64,000 nucleotides of DNA from Prevotella sp. UBA3776. GTDB lineage: Bacteria; Bacteroidota; Bacteroidia; Bacteroidales; Bacteroidaceae. The stretch is from NCBI GenBank assembly GCA_002369515.1, contig DFFM01000015.1:25519-89518 (forward strand). The letters run 5' to 3'. Both the position numbers and the translations under genes were made by a program. The notes under the pieces are model-generated. The model had not been told where the DNA came from. It did no database searches and saw nothing but the letters and a program-made list of their open reading frames with translations. Below, in pieces: positions 46,360 through 53,915 of this stretch (positions within the stretch are counted from its first letter, which is position 1; every line of letters starts with the position of its first letter).

Positions 46360-46617
46360 TTATTTCTTTCGGTTTTTGCTTACGTAGTCAGCAATGGTGT
46401 TGACGCTCTTGAAAATGGCTTTTCCCTCAGCGGGATTGCCCAGTTTGATGCCATAGCTTTTTTCCAGAAGCACAATCAGTTCGAGTGCGTCGATGGAGTC
46501 AAGCCCCAGTCCTTCTCCGAAGAGGGCGTCGTCGTTGTCGATGTCGTCGGGAGTCATTTCCTCCAGGTTGAGAGCCTCGATGATTTGCTCTTTTAGTTGT
46601 TTTGTCAATTCTTCCAT
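46360..46617 (-). CDS. Acyl carrier protein of the pigment operon
   Basis: The product has 85 residues with the acyl-carrier motif GLGLDSIDALELIVLLEKSY (attachment serine S40). The acidic helix I (EELTKQLKEQIIEALNLEEM) and DDIDNDDALFGEG fit. The C-terminus is slightly extended (ADYVSKNRKK). It lies between two ketosynthase genes and probably carries the growing chain during elongation, like ApeE or ApeF. The spacing to both neighbours is short (about 20-45 bases). Confidence 0.92.
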   Translation of the reverse strand: MEELTKQLKEQIIEALNLEEMTPDDIDNDDALFGEGLGLDSIDALELIVLLEKSYGIKLGNPAEGKAIFKSVNTIADYVSKNRKK

Positions 46618-46637
46618 AGGTTTATATGAAAATTGTT

Positions 46638-48551
46638 TTACGATTCTTCTTTTTTTGATTCGATTATTTCCAGTTGGGCCTCGAAATGGTTCTCATCTTC
46701 GCAGTCAATCCATCCAGTCAGCAGTCTTCGGGTGTTGGTGTCCTGCATGGCAGCCCGTTGTATTTGCCGCATGAGCAGACTGTCTTTTTTGGGCAGAATG
46801 CAGAATGTGGTTTCTCCCCGGCAATGATGGCGTATGGCTATTTCGGCAGTTACGATGTTTGGGAGCGTATAGACGAACAGCGAAGGACTGGGAAAATAGT
46901 TGTCCTTGTCTCGGATGGTTTCATAGTACGCTCTGTCAGTGACAACAGACGAGGAATGGTTGAAGAGAATGATTGAAACCTCCTCCGAAGCCCCCTCCGA
47001 CTCCCCCTGGGGGGAGAGACTTGCCCCCACCAAACCTCCCCCCGTAGGGGAGGCTTCCTTCGCGTTGGGGCTTCCCTCGCCCCCTTTAGGGGGGACAGGG
47101 GGGCTGGATGAGAAGGGGGGCTGGGATGAGAGGGGGACACCAACAAGGAGCTCGGCGGCCACAAAGCCCAGTCGGCTCAGCATATCCATCTTGTAGAACT
47201 TGGGATAGTCGCCGATGTATCGCTTGTAGGCGTCGGTCAGCATGTCCTTTCCTCTGCCGCTGACTTCCACGTTTTTTCCGTTGAGCGTTATTCCTTCGGG
47301 TGTCACGACAATTGAGGCCCCTAAGGCCCCCTCCGACTCCCCCTGGGGGGAGAGACTTGCCCCCACCAAACCTCCCCCCGTAGGGGAGGCTTCCTTCGCG
47401 TTGGAGCTTCCCTCGCCCCCTTTAGGGGGGACAGGGGGGCTGGATGAGAGGGGGGCCTGGTGCTCTCCTCCAACCCAGAGTGCGGCATTGCAGCCTCCAA
47501 AGCCGGATATCATTTTCAGGAAGTTCTTTTTCTCGGTGTGCAGATGTGATGCGCTCAAATGGATATTGCCCGATACACCTCGTTCTTCAAAGCCGCGCGT
47601 TCCCAAGATGATTCCGTCGTCGAGGGCTCGCATGGAGATGACCGTTTCGAGTATGCCTGCTGCGCCGAGTGTATGGCCGAAGTATCCTTTCAGGGCGTTC
47701 ACGGGAAGAGGGTGGTTGGTTCCCAGCGCGCGCTCAATGGCCACCGACTCCATTTGGTCGTTGAACAGGGTGGCAGTGCCGTGGGCGTTGATGAAGGCCA
47801 AATCGTCGGCACTGTTTCCCTGCATCGCTGCGCGCAAGGAGAGGTAGGCGCCGTCGGCTTGTTTTGTTGGTGTACTGATGTGGTAGGCATCGTTGCGTAT
47901 GGCTCCGCTCCCCACGCTCCACTTGCCGCTTTGGGTGGTCGAAAGCACCATTGTGGCGGCAGCTTCGCCGAGATTCATGCCGATACGTTCCATGTCGAAA
48001 GGCCTGCATTCGTTCTCGGCAAGGGCTCTGAGCGATTGGAATCCCGACAGAATGAAGGGGTTGAGTGTGTCGGCTCCGCTGACGATGGCAAAATCGTAAG
48101 CATGGGTTTCAAGCAGCCGCTTGGCCAGAATGATGGCTGACAGCCCAGAGATGCAGGCGTTGCAAACCACCAATGGCTGGGTGGCGATGCCCAGATGCTG
48201 ACAGATGCGGAGCGCGCTGTCCGAGGGAGAGGCTCCCGAGGGAGAACTCTCTATGTCGGCTTTTGTTGTGCTCAATACGAACAGAACTTTTGGGCTCGAC
48301 GGGTTGATGTTCGTCTTGCTCAGTGCTTCTTTGGCAGAAGTCGCCACCATGCTCTCAAATCGCGATAGTCCGCCGATGAGCATTTGGCGGCTTTGCTCTT
48401 CGCTGAACATCGAGGCGGTGAAGGGCGCAGGCAGGTAAGGATGGTTCGCATAATGGCAGAGAGCAGAACGACCCGCCATGACGGCCTGATAGTTCTGTTC
48501 GGTGGTGGCGCCCAAGGGCGACAATATGTTGTCTGCTATATTGAAAACCAT
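46638..48551 (-). CDS. Ketosynthase with C-terminal KS-like domain and two palindromic insertions
   Basis: The product has 637 residues from the ATG at 48551 (MVFNIADNILSPLGATTEQN); an upstream ATG at 48605 lies in spacer. Residues about 1-345 are a ketosynthase with C in NACISGLSA, H in NAHGTATLF and H in GYFGHTLGAAG. The first in-frame element (about residues 364-405) separates it from a middle segment (VTPEGITLNGKNVEVSGRG, then DYPKFYKMDMLSRLGFVAAE). The second (about 472-525) separates that from the C-terminal KS-like part (ILFNHSSSVVTDRAYYETI, then PSPSLFVYTLPNIVTAEIAI). The three parts form one protein in homologues I recall, so both elements sit at domain borders. It is an elongating or priming KS of the pigment pathway. 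Confidence 0.9.
   Translation of the reverse strand: MVFNIADNILSPLGATTEQNYQAVMAGRSALCHYANHPYLPAPFTASMFSEEQSRQMLIGGLSRFESMVATSAKEALSKTNINPSSPKVLFVLSTTKADIESSPSGASPSDSALRICQHLGIATQPLVVCNACISGLSAIILAKRLLETHAYDFAIVSGADTLNPFILSGFQSLRALAENECRPFDMERIGMNLGEAAATMVLSTTQSGKWSVGSGAIRNDAYHISTPTKQADGAYLSLRAAMQGNSADDLAFINAHGTATLFNDQMESVAIERALGTNHPLPVNALKGYFGHTLGAAGILETVISMRALDDGIILGTRGFEERGVSGNIHLSASHLHTEKKNFLKMISGFGGCNAALWVGGEHQAPLSSSPPVPPKGGEGSSNAKEASPTGGGLVGASLSPQGESEGALGASIVVTPEGITLNGKNVEVSGRGKDMLTDAYKRYIGDYPKFYKMDMLSRLGFVAAELLVGVPLSSQPPFSSSPPVPPKGGEGSPNAKEASPTGGGLVGASLSPQGESEGASEEVSIILFNHSSSVVTDRAYYETIRDKDNYFPSPSLFVYTLPNIVTAEIAIRHHCRGETTFCILPKKDSLLMRQIQRAAMQDTNTRRLLTGWIDCEDENHFEAQLEIIESKKEES
46978..47130 (-). 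repeat. Palindromic element, second copy in this ketosynthase
   Basis: In the direction of translation it gives VPLSSQPPFSSSPPVPPKG, then GEGSPNAKEASPTGGGLVGA and SLSPQGESEGAS. Cores on the plus strand are CTCCCCCTGGGGGGAG, CCTCCCCCCGTAGGGGAGG and CCCCCTTTAGGGGGG. It is almost identical to the first copy 210 bases downstream in the plus direction. Confidence 0.9.
47318..47460 (-). repeat. Palindromic element, first copy in this ketosynthase
   Basis: In the direction of translation it gives APLSSSPPVPPKGGEGSSNA, then KEASPTGGGLVGASLSPQGE and SEGA. The same three cores occur in the same order as in the second copy. Two near-identical insertions in one gene imply recent duplication, gene conversion or repeated insertion of the same source. 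Confidence 0.9.
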
Positions 48552-48614
48552 AATTGACAATTTGCATTTTGACATTTGACAAGCTGAACACCCTCGGCGC
48601 AGCAAGCCAATGCC

Positions 48615-48643
48615 CTAACTCCTAACTCCTAACTCCTAACTCC
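48615..48643. repeat. TAACTCC heptamer array after the thioesterase gene
   Basis: Four heptamers (CTAACTC) lie between the thioesterase gene and the next ketosynthase. They follow its stop codon TGA (48652-48654) after AGGAGATT, so here the array only adds stop codons behind the true one. Confidence 0.85.
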
Positions 48644-48651
48644 AATCTCCT

Positions 48652-49071
48652 TCACTCCTCCACTCCCCAGTGCCTTTTCCAATGCAGGTAGAACTCTGGG
48701 TTTTCCCAAACCAGTTGGTAGTTGGTGTCCATGAACACCTGGACGGAGTGGCCGGTGGCAATGATGCTTTCGTCGTCGGGGTCGTGAATCTCGTAGTCGA
48801 ACTCTATCTTGGCTGCCTCGGTGGGGCAGTAGATGATGTCTATTCTGGGGTGCATGCCGTAGCGGATGGGCTTCTTGTAGTGGAAGGTCAGTTCCACCAG
48901 CGGTGCGAAATAGCCATGGTTGAAGAAACTCATGTACTCAAGTCCGTATTTGGCGCCAAAGCATTCGCGGGCGTCCTCGAAGTAGAGCGGATAGGACCCG
49001 TGCCACACCACATTCATCGAATCGACTTCGCTGAATCGTATTTCCAGTATTTTTGATGCTTTCAGTTGCAT
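48652..49071 (-). CDS. Hotdog thioesterase, 4HBT type
   Basis: The product has 139 residues and fits the 4-hydroxybenzoyl-CoA thioesterase family. The N-terminal motif is IRFSEVDSMNVVWHGSYPLY (the aspartate of the family active site near residue 17) and YFEDARECFGAKYG follows. It would release or proofread acyl chains on the carrier protein, like ApeK. It overlaps the end of the preceding acyltransferase/dehydratase gene by ten bases, which supports translational coupling. The stop codon is followed by a heptamer array. Confidence 0.9.
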   Translation of the reverse strand: MQLKASKILEIRFSEVDSMNVVWHGSYPLYFEDARECFGAKYGLEYMSFFNHGYFAPLVELTFHYKKPIRYGMHPRIDIIYCPTEAAKIEFDYEIHDPDDESIIATGHSVQVFMDTNYQLVWENPEFYLHWKRHWGVEE

Positions 49072-50648
49072 GGTTCATCTTTTATTAAGGCCCCCTCCGA
49101 CTCCCCCTGGGGGGAGAGAAAAGCCCCCTCCGACTCCCCCTGGGGGGAGAGACTTTCAGCAAGTTGGGACTTCCCCCCCAGGGGGGATGAGAGGGGGGCC
49201 TGAGATGAGAGGGGGGCTTGGGGGCTTTTTACTGCAATTTTCATTTCAGCTGTTACCAGAGTTTGTGTGTCGCAGCCTACGGTGGCATGGACAAGCGTCA
49301 TTCCGAACACTTCCTCCACCACGTCGATGGTGGTCTGGATGGTTTCTCCTACGGCGGGGAGCGCCTTGATCTCCATATTCCTGATGGCGCCGATGAATCC
49401 TATTTGTATGCCTTTTTTGAGAATGTACTTGTTGACATATCCGATGCGGGCCGCGCAGGTCTGGGCGATGTTCTCTATCAGCCCCGACGGGCTCATGTGT
49501 CCATTCTCCACAAACATGTTGCCGTTGCCGATGGTTGTTTCGGTGACGGTTCGCGCACGGTCGAAGTGGGTCATACTGCCCACCATGACGAAGGGCTCTT
49601 GCTGGGGCAGCAGTTCGTGTATGTCTATGGTGCGCAGATAGGCTTCAGTTGGTGCCCCCACCAAACCTCCCCCCGTAGGGGAGGCTTCCTGTGCGTTGGG
49701 GTCTATTCCCGAGCAAGCTCGCCTACCCGTAGCCTTTCCCCCTGCGGGGGGGATAAGAGGGGGGCTTGGCTTCCAGAAATCGTAGTAGTTGTACCATTGG
49801 GTGGGGTGGAGCCTGACGACTCGTTCCAGTTCGTCTGCATAGCTCCGCGCCAGCTGCCGAATCTGTTCGCGCCTGGGCGCCTGGTTGTCGTAGTGGAGTG
49901 GTGCGACGTATATCTTGTAGCTTTTGGCCGATGTCTTCATCACGTTGACGGCCAGCACCTGCCGGGCTCTCATGGTGGCCACGCTGAAGGGACCCATGGG
50001 GAAGTGGGCTTTGCGGCCCAGAAACTCCATCTCCACAAACTTCTGCGAGCCCCATATCCTGTCGGCGGGCATGCTGACGGTCTCGCCGTCTTGCAGGGCG
50101 CGGTTGATGTCGAACAAGTGGCTCATGTCGCTCTTCACGGCTATCATGCGGATGTTCTTGTCGGCAAACATTCGGTTGCGGTTGTCCATCACCGAGGCCT
50201 TCTCGCCCGAAAACACCAGCGCGTTGAAGGGTTTGTCCTCGGCTTTCAGCGTGTAGCCGGCTATCTCGTAGTTGCCCACGTGCGAGCTGAGCTGCACGAA
50301 ACTGTCGCGTTGCTTGGCCAGCTTCTGGAAGTGGTCGTAGCCTTCGATGTCGATGTTGAACCGCTTGCCTGCATACATGGCAAATTTATCGACGACGGCC
50401 TGCCCGAACATGCAGTGGTTGATGTAGGTCTTCCATGCCGCCTTCAGCGGCGTGTACCCCAAGCGCTCCCTGAAATAGTGGTAGATGGCGCGTCGGCCCT
50501 CGGCCCGTATGCACAGGCAGACGGGCACCACAAATGCCGAAGCGAAGGCGTAAATCAGCCTTACGTCCGTCAGCCGGAGCAGGCGGATGAGCCACAAGTG
50601 CATCTTGCCGCCGCCCCATGTCGTGCCAGCCCACTGCTTCTCTGCCAT
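49062..50648 (-). CDS. LpxL-like acyltransferase fused to a hotdog dehydratase
   Basis: The product has 528 residues. Residues about 1-295 are an LpxL/HtrB-type acyltransferase (FVQLSSHVGNYEIAGYTL, with the HxxxxE motif; then SMPADRIWGSQKFVEMEF), which in pigment clusters is thought to acylate the product or its anchor (ApeD type). Residues about 340-490 are a FabA-like dehydratase (TIDIHELLPQQEPFVMVGS, then GHMSPSGLIENIAQTCAARI). The linker (about 296-340) is a palindromic element, PPLIPPAGGKATGRR and NAQEASPTGGGLVGAPTE. A second element forms the C-terminal tail (PLSSPLGGKSQLAES, SPQGESEGAFL). Separate genes would be expected, so a fusion through the element is likely but not proven. Confidence 0.88.
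   Translation of the reverse strand: MAEKQWAGTTWGGGKMHLWLIRLLRLTDVRLIYAFASAFVVPVCLCIRAEGRRAIYHYFRERLGYTPLKAAWKTYINHCMFGQAVVDKFAMYAGKRFNIDIEGYDHFQKLAKQRDSFVQLSSHVGNYEIAGYTLKAEDKPFNALVFSGEKASVMDNRNRMFADKNIRMIAVKSDMSHLFDINRALQDGETVSMPADRIWGSQKFVEMEFLGRKAHFPMGPFSVATMRARQVLAVNVMKTSAKSYKIYVAPLHYDNQAPRREQIRQLARSYADELERVVRLHPTQWYNYYDFWKPSPPLIPPAGGKATGRRACSGIDPNAQEASPTGGGLVGAPTEAYLRTIDIHELLPQQEPFVMVGSMTHFDRARTVTETTIGNGNMFVENGHMSPSGLIENIAQTCAARIGYVNKYILKKGIQIGFIGAIRNMEIKALPAVGETIQTTIDVVEEVFGMTLVHATVGCDTQTLVTAEMKIAVKSPQAPLSSQAPLSSPLGGKSQLAESLSPQGESEGAFLSPQGESEGALIKDEPCN
49083..49232 (-). repeat. Palindromic element forming the C-terminal tail of the fusion protein
   Basis: In the direction of translation it gives SPQAPLSSQAPLSSPLGGKS, then QLAESLSPQGESEGAFLSPQ and GESEGALI. 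Two copies of the GGGGG module are 33 bp apart. The tail is followed only by KDEPCN before the stop codon, and the start of the thioesterase gene overlaps here. Confidence 0.9.
49648..49775 (-). repeat. Palindromic element at the acyltransferase/dehydratase junction
   Basis: The element contains the core CCTCCCCCCGTAGGGGAGG and a CCCCCTGCGGGGGGG core. Between them lies ATTCCCGAGCAAGCTCGCC and ACCCGTAGCC, the block that also occurs in the composite repeats at 24165 and 29855. So intergenic and in-gene repeats exchange parts. Confidence 0.85.
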
Positions 50649-50651
50649 CGG

Positions 50652-50897
50652 CTAAGCGTTCACTTTTCTCTCGATGTAGTCGCAGAACTGGCGCAATGTC
50701 TTCACGTCGGCCATTTCTTCGGGCTTGATCTTGAATCCGAAATTCTTTTCTACAATCACCACGATGTCAACAAAGTCGAGGCTGTCTATGCCCATGTCGT
50801 CTTTCAGGGTGGCCTCGTCGGCAATCTTCTCCTCGTCTATTTCGAGGTCGTCGATGAGGAATGCTCTTACTTTTTCTTCAATTTCTGTTCTTGTCAT
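50652..50897 (-). CDS. Acyl carrier protein of the pigment operon
   Basis: The product has 81 residues from the ATG at 50897 (MTRTEIEEKVRAFLIDDLEI). The motif DDMGIDSLDFVDIVVIVEKN marks the phosphopantetheine attachment serine (S36 by position). It ends with FCDYIERKVNA. Upstream ATG codons in the frame (50948) would add a basic tail that overlaps the methyltransferase gene and are unlikely. It lies three bases before the acyltransferase/dehydratase gene and 32 after the methyltransferase, so it is fully within the operon. Confidence 0.92.
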   Translation of the reverse strand: MTRTEIEEKVRAFLIDDLEIDEEKIADEATLKDDMGIDSLDFVDIVVIVEKNFGFKIKPEEMADVKTLRQFCDYIERKVNA

Positions 50898-50929
50898 TGT
50901 TTTTGTTGAATATTTTGTTGTTTTGCGTT

Positions 50930-52036
50930 TCAATCTTTCCTTTTGCACACCATGATTGAGTGTCCTTGGCCCAGGTGGTCATAGATGTGTTCGGTCTGCA
51001 AGCCAGCCTGGTTGATGCACTGCTCCATGTCCTCGGTGCAGTACATCTTCGAGTTGCCGTTGGCTATGGCGGCGAAGTAGAGGCTGGTCATGGTGAGGCA
51101 GAAGGCCGCTGGCTCGTAGCGCTGTCGGTCCCACAGCGTTTCCATGATGAACAGGCGGGTGTTCTCGTCCATGGCTTCGCGGGCGCGCTTGAGTATGCTC
51201 ACTATCTCGTCCATGCTGAAGCAGTCCAGGAATTGGCTCATCCAGATGGCGTCAGGTGCCTGCTCGCGGCGGGGGAGTTTGGCCTCGGGGTCGAGCAGGT
51301 CGATGGCGTGGCCGCCGATTCGCTCGGCTCCCTTTTGTCCGCGTATGTTCTGTTCCATCATGCCAATCTGGCCGGGCAGGTCGAGCACGGTCACTTCCAC
51401 GTCGTCGTCGTAGGCGACGCACTGCAGGGCCCATCTGCCCGTGTTGCCGCCCACATCGTAGAGCGAGCGCACATGGTGGTGGCGGAACACGATTTCCAAC
51501 GCCTCGGGAAACGACGAGTCGCTGTAGAAGTGGTCGAATCCGAACCAGCTCTGCTGCACCTGCTCGGGCAGACACGAAAGCCCCTCATACACCGTTGGCC
51601 ACGGGCCGAAATGTTTCAGTCCTTCGGGCTTTCCGTTCAACAGCGATTCTTCCAGACAAAACCACCCTTCGTAGTTCACATCGTGGTTGAAGTCAATGTT
51701 CACGCGGGTGGCAGGGTCGTTGAGCAGGAACCATCCCGTTTTCGACAGGGTGAAGCGGTCGGTGTCATCATCCACCAAAATGGTGCCGATGCAGAGTGAG
51801 GCCTCAGTGAGACATTTCACGGCATAGTCCGACAGTCCCGTCTTTTGGCAGATTTCCTCGCGAGTCATTCCGTTATCAGATTCGCGCAGAAGGTCGAGAA
51901 TGCCCAGCTTCACCATGAGCCGCGAAGCCTGAAACACCACCGGACCCCAAGCAATGAACTCTGCCAGCCGCTGTGCCTCGCGTGCCGACAGGGTTTCTTT
52001 GGTGTATTTCTTTTTCAGTTCGGGTGACAGTTCCAT
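50930..52036 (-). CDS. SAM-dependent O-methyltransferase
   Basis: The product has 368 residues of the acetylserotonin-O-methyltransferase-like family. A winged-helix dimerisation part comes first (about 25-110, GILDLLRESDNGMTREEICQ). The SAM-binding fold then has motif I DVGGNTGRWALQCVAY (near residue 190) and LPGQIGMMEQNIRGQKGA. Later DAIWMSQFLDCFSMDEIVSI and LFIMETLWDRQRYEPAAFC are typical. It probably methylates the aromatic head or hydroxyl of the pigment, as in aryl-polyene and flexirubin clusters. It is cytoplasmic with no signal peptide. It lies 28 bases after the secreted-protein gene. Confidence 0.9.
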   Translation of the reverse strand: MELSPELKKKYTKETLSAREAQRLAEFIAWGPVVFQASRLMVKLGILDLLRESDNGMTREEICQKTGLSDYAVKCLTEASLCIGTILVDDDTDRFTLSKTGWFLLNDPATRVNIDFNHDVNYEGWFCLEESLLNGKPEGLKHFGPWPTVYEGLSCLPEQVQQSWFGFDHFYSDSSFPEALEIVFRHHHVRSLYDVGGNTGRWALQCVAYDDDVEVTVLDLPGQIGMMEQNIRGQKGAERIGGHAIDLLDPEAKLPRREQAPDAIWMSQFLDCFSMDEIVSILKRAREAMDENTRLFIMETLWDRQRYEPAAFCLTMTSLYFAAIANGNSKMYCTEDMEQCINQAGLQTEHIYDHLGQGHSIMVCKRKD

Positions 52037-52064
52037 TGACGGTTTACTGTTTATTGTTTACGGT

Positions 52065-52583
52065 TTACAGTTTAGCCAGTTCTTTTCCCAATTCGGCAAA
52101 GCACTTATAGAAACTGTCTTCGAGCGAGAAATCGCGTCCGCCCTTCAGTCTTGTGACGTTCAGTTCGCAGACAATTTCTGCCGTGTCGAGGTTGGTCACG
52201 GTGATGGTGCCAAAGAATGTGTGCTTATGGCCGGGCACCAAGCTCATCACACTGAAGAAATAGTCAATCTTGTCCACCACGATGTCGATGGCATAGCGGG
52301 CATCTTCTGAATTGTCAATTCTCAGGCGCCTGCTGGCATGGTTGAATGCCTCTGCAAAAGCCATTATTGCCTTCGAGGTGTAACGATCATATTCTTCGGC
52401 AGTAAGACTTGTTTCCAGCAGTCCATCCTCTTTGTAGAGTGTCTTGCTGAAGTCAAAACTCACGTTGGCCGAGGCATTGTCTTTCAGAAAGTTCCTAGAG
52501 CCGAGTTTAATTTCTATGGGGTTATCGGCATACACAGCCACCATCATCAGTGCTGCAAACAGGGTTAAGGCTATTCTTTTCAT
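52065..52583 (-). CDS. Secreted protein of the pigment operon, unknown function
   Basis: The product has 172 residues with a signal peptide (MKRIALTLFAALMMVAVYA). The mature part, EIKLGSRNFLKDNASANVSF, with VNVTNLDTAEIVCELNVTRL-like strands near residue 135, looks like a periplasmic beta domain, of a kind with similarity to small DUF4410-like proteins. I do not recognise its family. It lies between a ketosynthase and the methyltransferase gene on the same strand (31 and 28 bases away) and is probably part of pigment export or assembly. Confidence 0.78.
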   Translation of the reverse strand: MKRIALTLFAALMMVAVYADNPIEIKLGSRNFLKDNASANVSFDFSKTLYKEDGLLETSLTAEEYDRYTSKAIMAFAEAFNHASRRLRIDNSEDARYAIDIVVDKIDYFFSVMSLVPGHKHTFFGTITVTNLDTAEIVCELNVTRLKGGRDFSLEDSFYKCFAELGKELAKL

Positions 52584-52614
52584 TGGTCACAAAATATTAA
52601 TTATGCATTATGAA

Positions 52615-53838
52615 TTATCTTGTCTTCCTGATAACCAGTGCCGAGTTGGTTCCTCCAAATCCAAACGAATTGCTTAGCACGGTGTTCACTTCGGTCTCTA
52701 CGGTTTTGCTGGTCAGGTTGAGTTTCTCAGCATACTCGTCGGGATTCTCCAGGTTAATGTTCGGTGCCACGAAGTTGTTCTGCATCATAATGACGCTATA
52801 GACAATCTCACTGGCTCCGGCCATCCAGCACTCATGGCCCGTCATCGACTTGGTGGAGCTGATGAGCGCACGCTGCCCATGGAACAGACGGTCGTAGGCA
52901 ATGGCCTCGTACATGTCGCCCTGACGCGTAGAGGTGGCGTGGGCGTTGATGTAGTCGATGTCGTCGAGCCGGATGCCCGCATCCTGTATGGCTCTAGTCA
53001 TGGCAATGACGCAACCTTCGTCGCTCGGTTCCGATATGCCGCCGCCGTTGCTCGAGAAACCGTAGCCTGCCACTTCGGCCAGGATGGTGGCTCCGCGCGC
53101 CACGGCGTGGTCGTAGTCCTCCAATACCAGTGCTGCCGCACCGCCGCTCGGAATCAGTCCGTCGCGGTCGCGGTCGAAAGGCCGGCTGGCCTTAGTCGGC
53201 TCGTCCATCCTTACGGAGAACGCATTCAGAGCGTCGAACGAAGCCATGGCGTAGTAGTTCACCTCCTGTGCTCCACCGCACAGCACCATGTCCTGCAGCC
53301 CTTGGCGGATGAGCATGGAGCCGATGCCAATGGCGTGACTGCCGCTAGCACAGGCCGCGCTCAGTGTGAAGTTGATGCCGCGCAGATGGAAAATGGTGCT
53401 CAGGTTCATGTTCACCGTCGAGTTCATCGACTGGAAGATGATGCCGTAGCCCAGCATGGCGGTGTCGTGCTTCTCGTCCATAATCTTAGCTGCTTCAATG
53501 ACGGGTTTTGCCGACGAATCGTTACCGAAAATGCAGCCCACTTCGTTTTGGCGCAAGTACTGGTCGCTCACGCCTGCCTGCTCGAAAGCTTGTCGCGAGG
53601 CCATGTAAGCGTATTGCGCCTCTTCCGACATGCCGGCGCGTGTGTGGCGGTCGAGCATCTGCTTGGTAATAATGGGCGTTTCAACAATACCCGTCAATGC
53701 CGAGCGGTAGCCATACTGCAACCGCTCGGGCTGCAACCCGATGCCCGATGTCCCGTTGAACAGCGACGTTCTAACTGTTTCTATATCGTTTCCCAGGCAC
53801 GACCAAATGCCGATGCCCGTTATGACCACTCTTCTCAT
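52615..53838 (-). CDS. 3-oxoacyl-ACP synthase of the pigment operon
   Basis: The product has 407 residues and is a complete KAS II-type ketosynthase. The triad is C163 (SAACASGSHA), H300 (INAHATST) and H335 (MTGHECWMAGAS). FDRDRDGLIPSGGAAALVLE and SNSFGFGGTNSALVIRKTR complete the fold. It would extend the acyl chain with malonyl-ACP, like ApeO or ApeR. It is the second gene of the operon, 73 bases after the ketoreductase, with a heptamer array between. No palindromic element is present, unlike in the other two ketosynthases. Confidence 0.95.
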   Translation of the reverse strand: MRRVVITGIGIWSCLGNDIETVRTSLFNGTSGIGLQPERLQYGYRSALTGIVETPIITKQMLDRHTRAGMSEEAQYAYMASRQAFEQAGVSDQYLRQNEVGCIFGNDSSAKPVIEAAKIMDEKHDTAMLGYGIIFQSMNSTVNMNLSTIFHLRGINFTLSAACASGSHAIGIGSMLIRQGLQDMVLCGGAQEVNYYAMASFDALNAFSVRMDEPTKASRPFDRDRDGLIPSGGAAALVLEDYDHAVARGATILAEVAGYGFSSNGGGISEPSDEGCVIAMTRAIQDAGIRLDDIDYINAHATSTRQGDMYEAIAYDRLFHGQRALISSTKSMTGHECWMAGASEIVYSVIMMQNNFVAPNINLENPDEYAEKLNLTSKTVETEVNTVLSNSFGFGGTNSALVIRKTR

Positions 53839-53880
53839 TTCTCTTTGTTCGTTCGTTTTCTTCTTCTATATGACACAAAT

Positions 53881-53915
53881 CCCAACTCCCAACTCCTAAC
53901 TCCTAACTCTCCTAA
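53881..53915. repeat. TAACTCC heptamer array after the ketoreductase gene
   Basis: Four or five heptamers follow the ketoreductase. Its end reads CTG TAT TAG GAG AGT TAG GAG, so the TAG stop codon is part of the array. The same array family follows three more genes of the operon. Confidence 0.85.

Noticed and set aside
46939-47847. Plus-strand frames over the palindromic elements (APSDSPWGERL)
   Set aside because: They are the antisense reading of the elements inside a well-supported ketosynthase gene.
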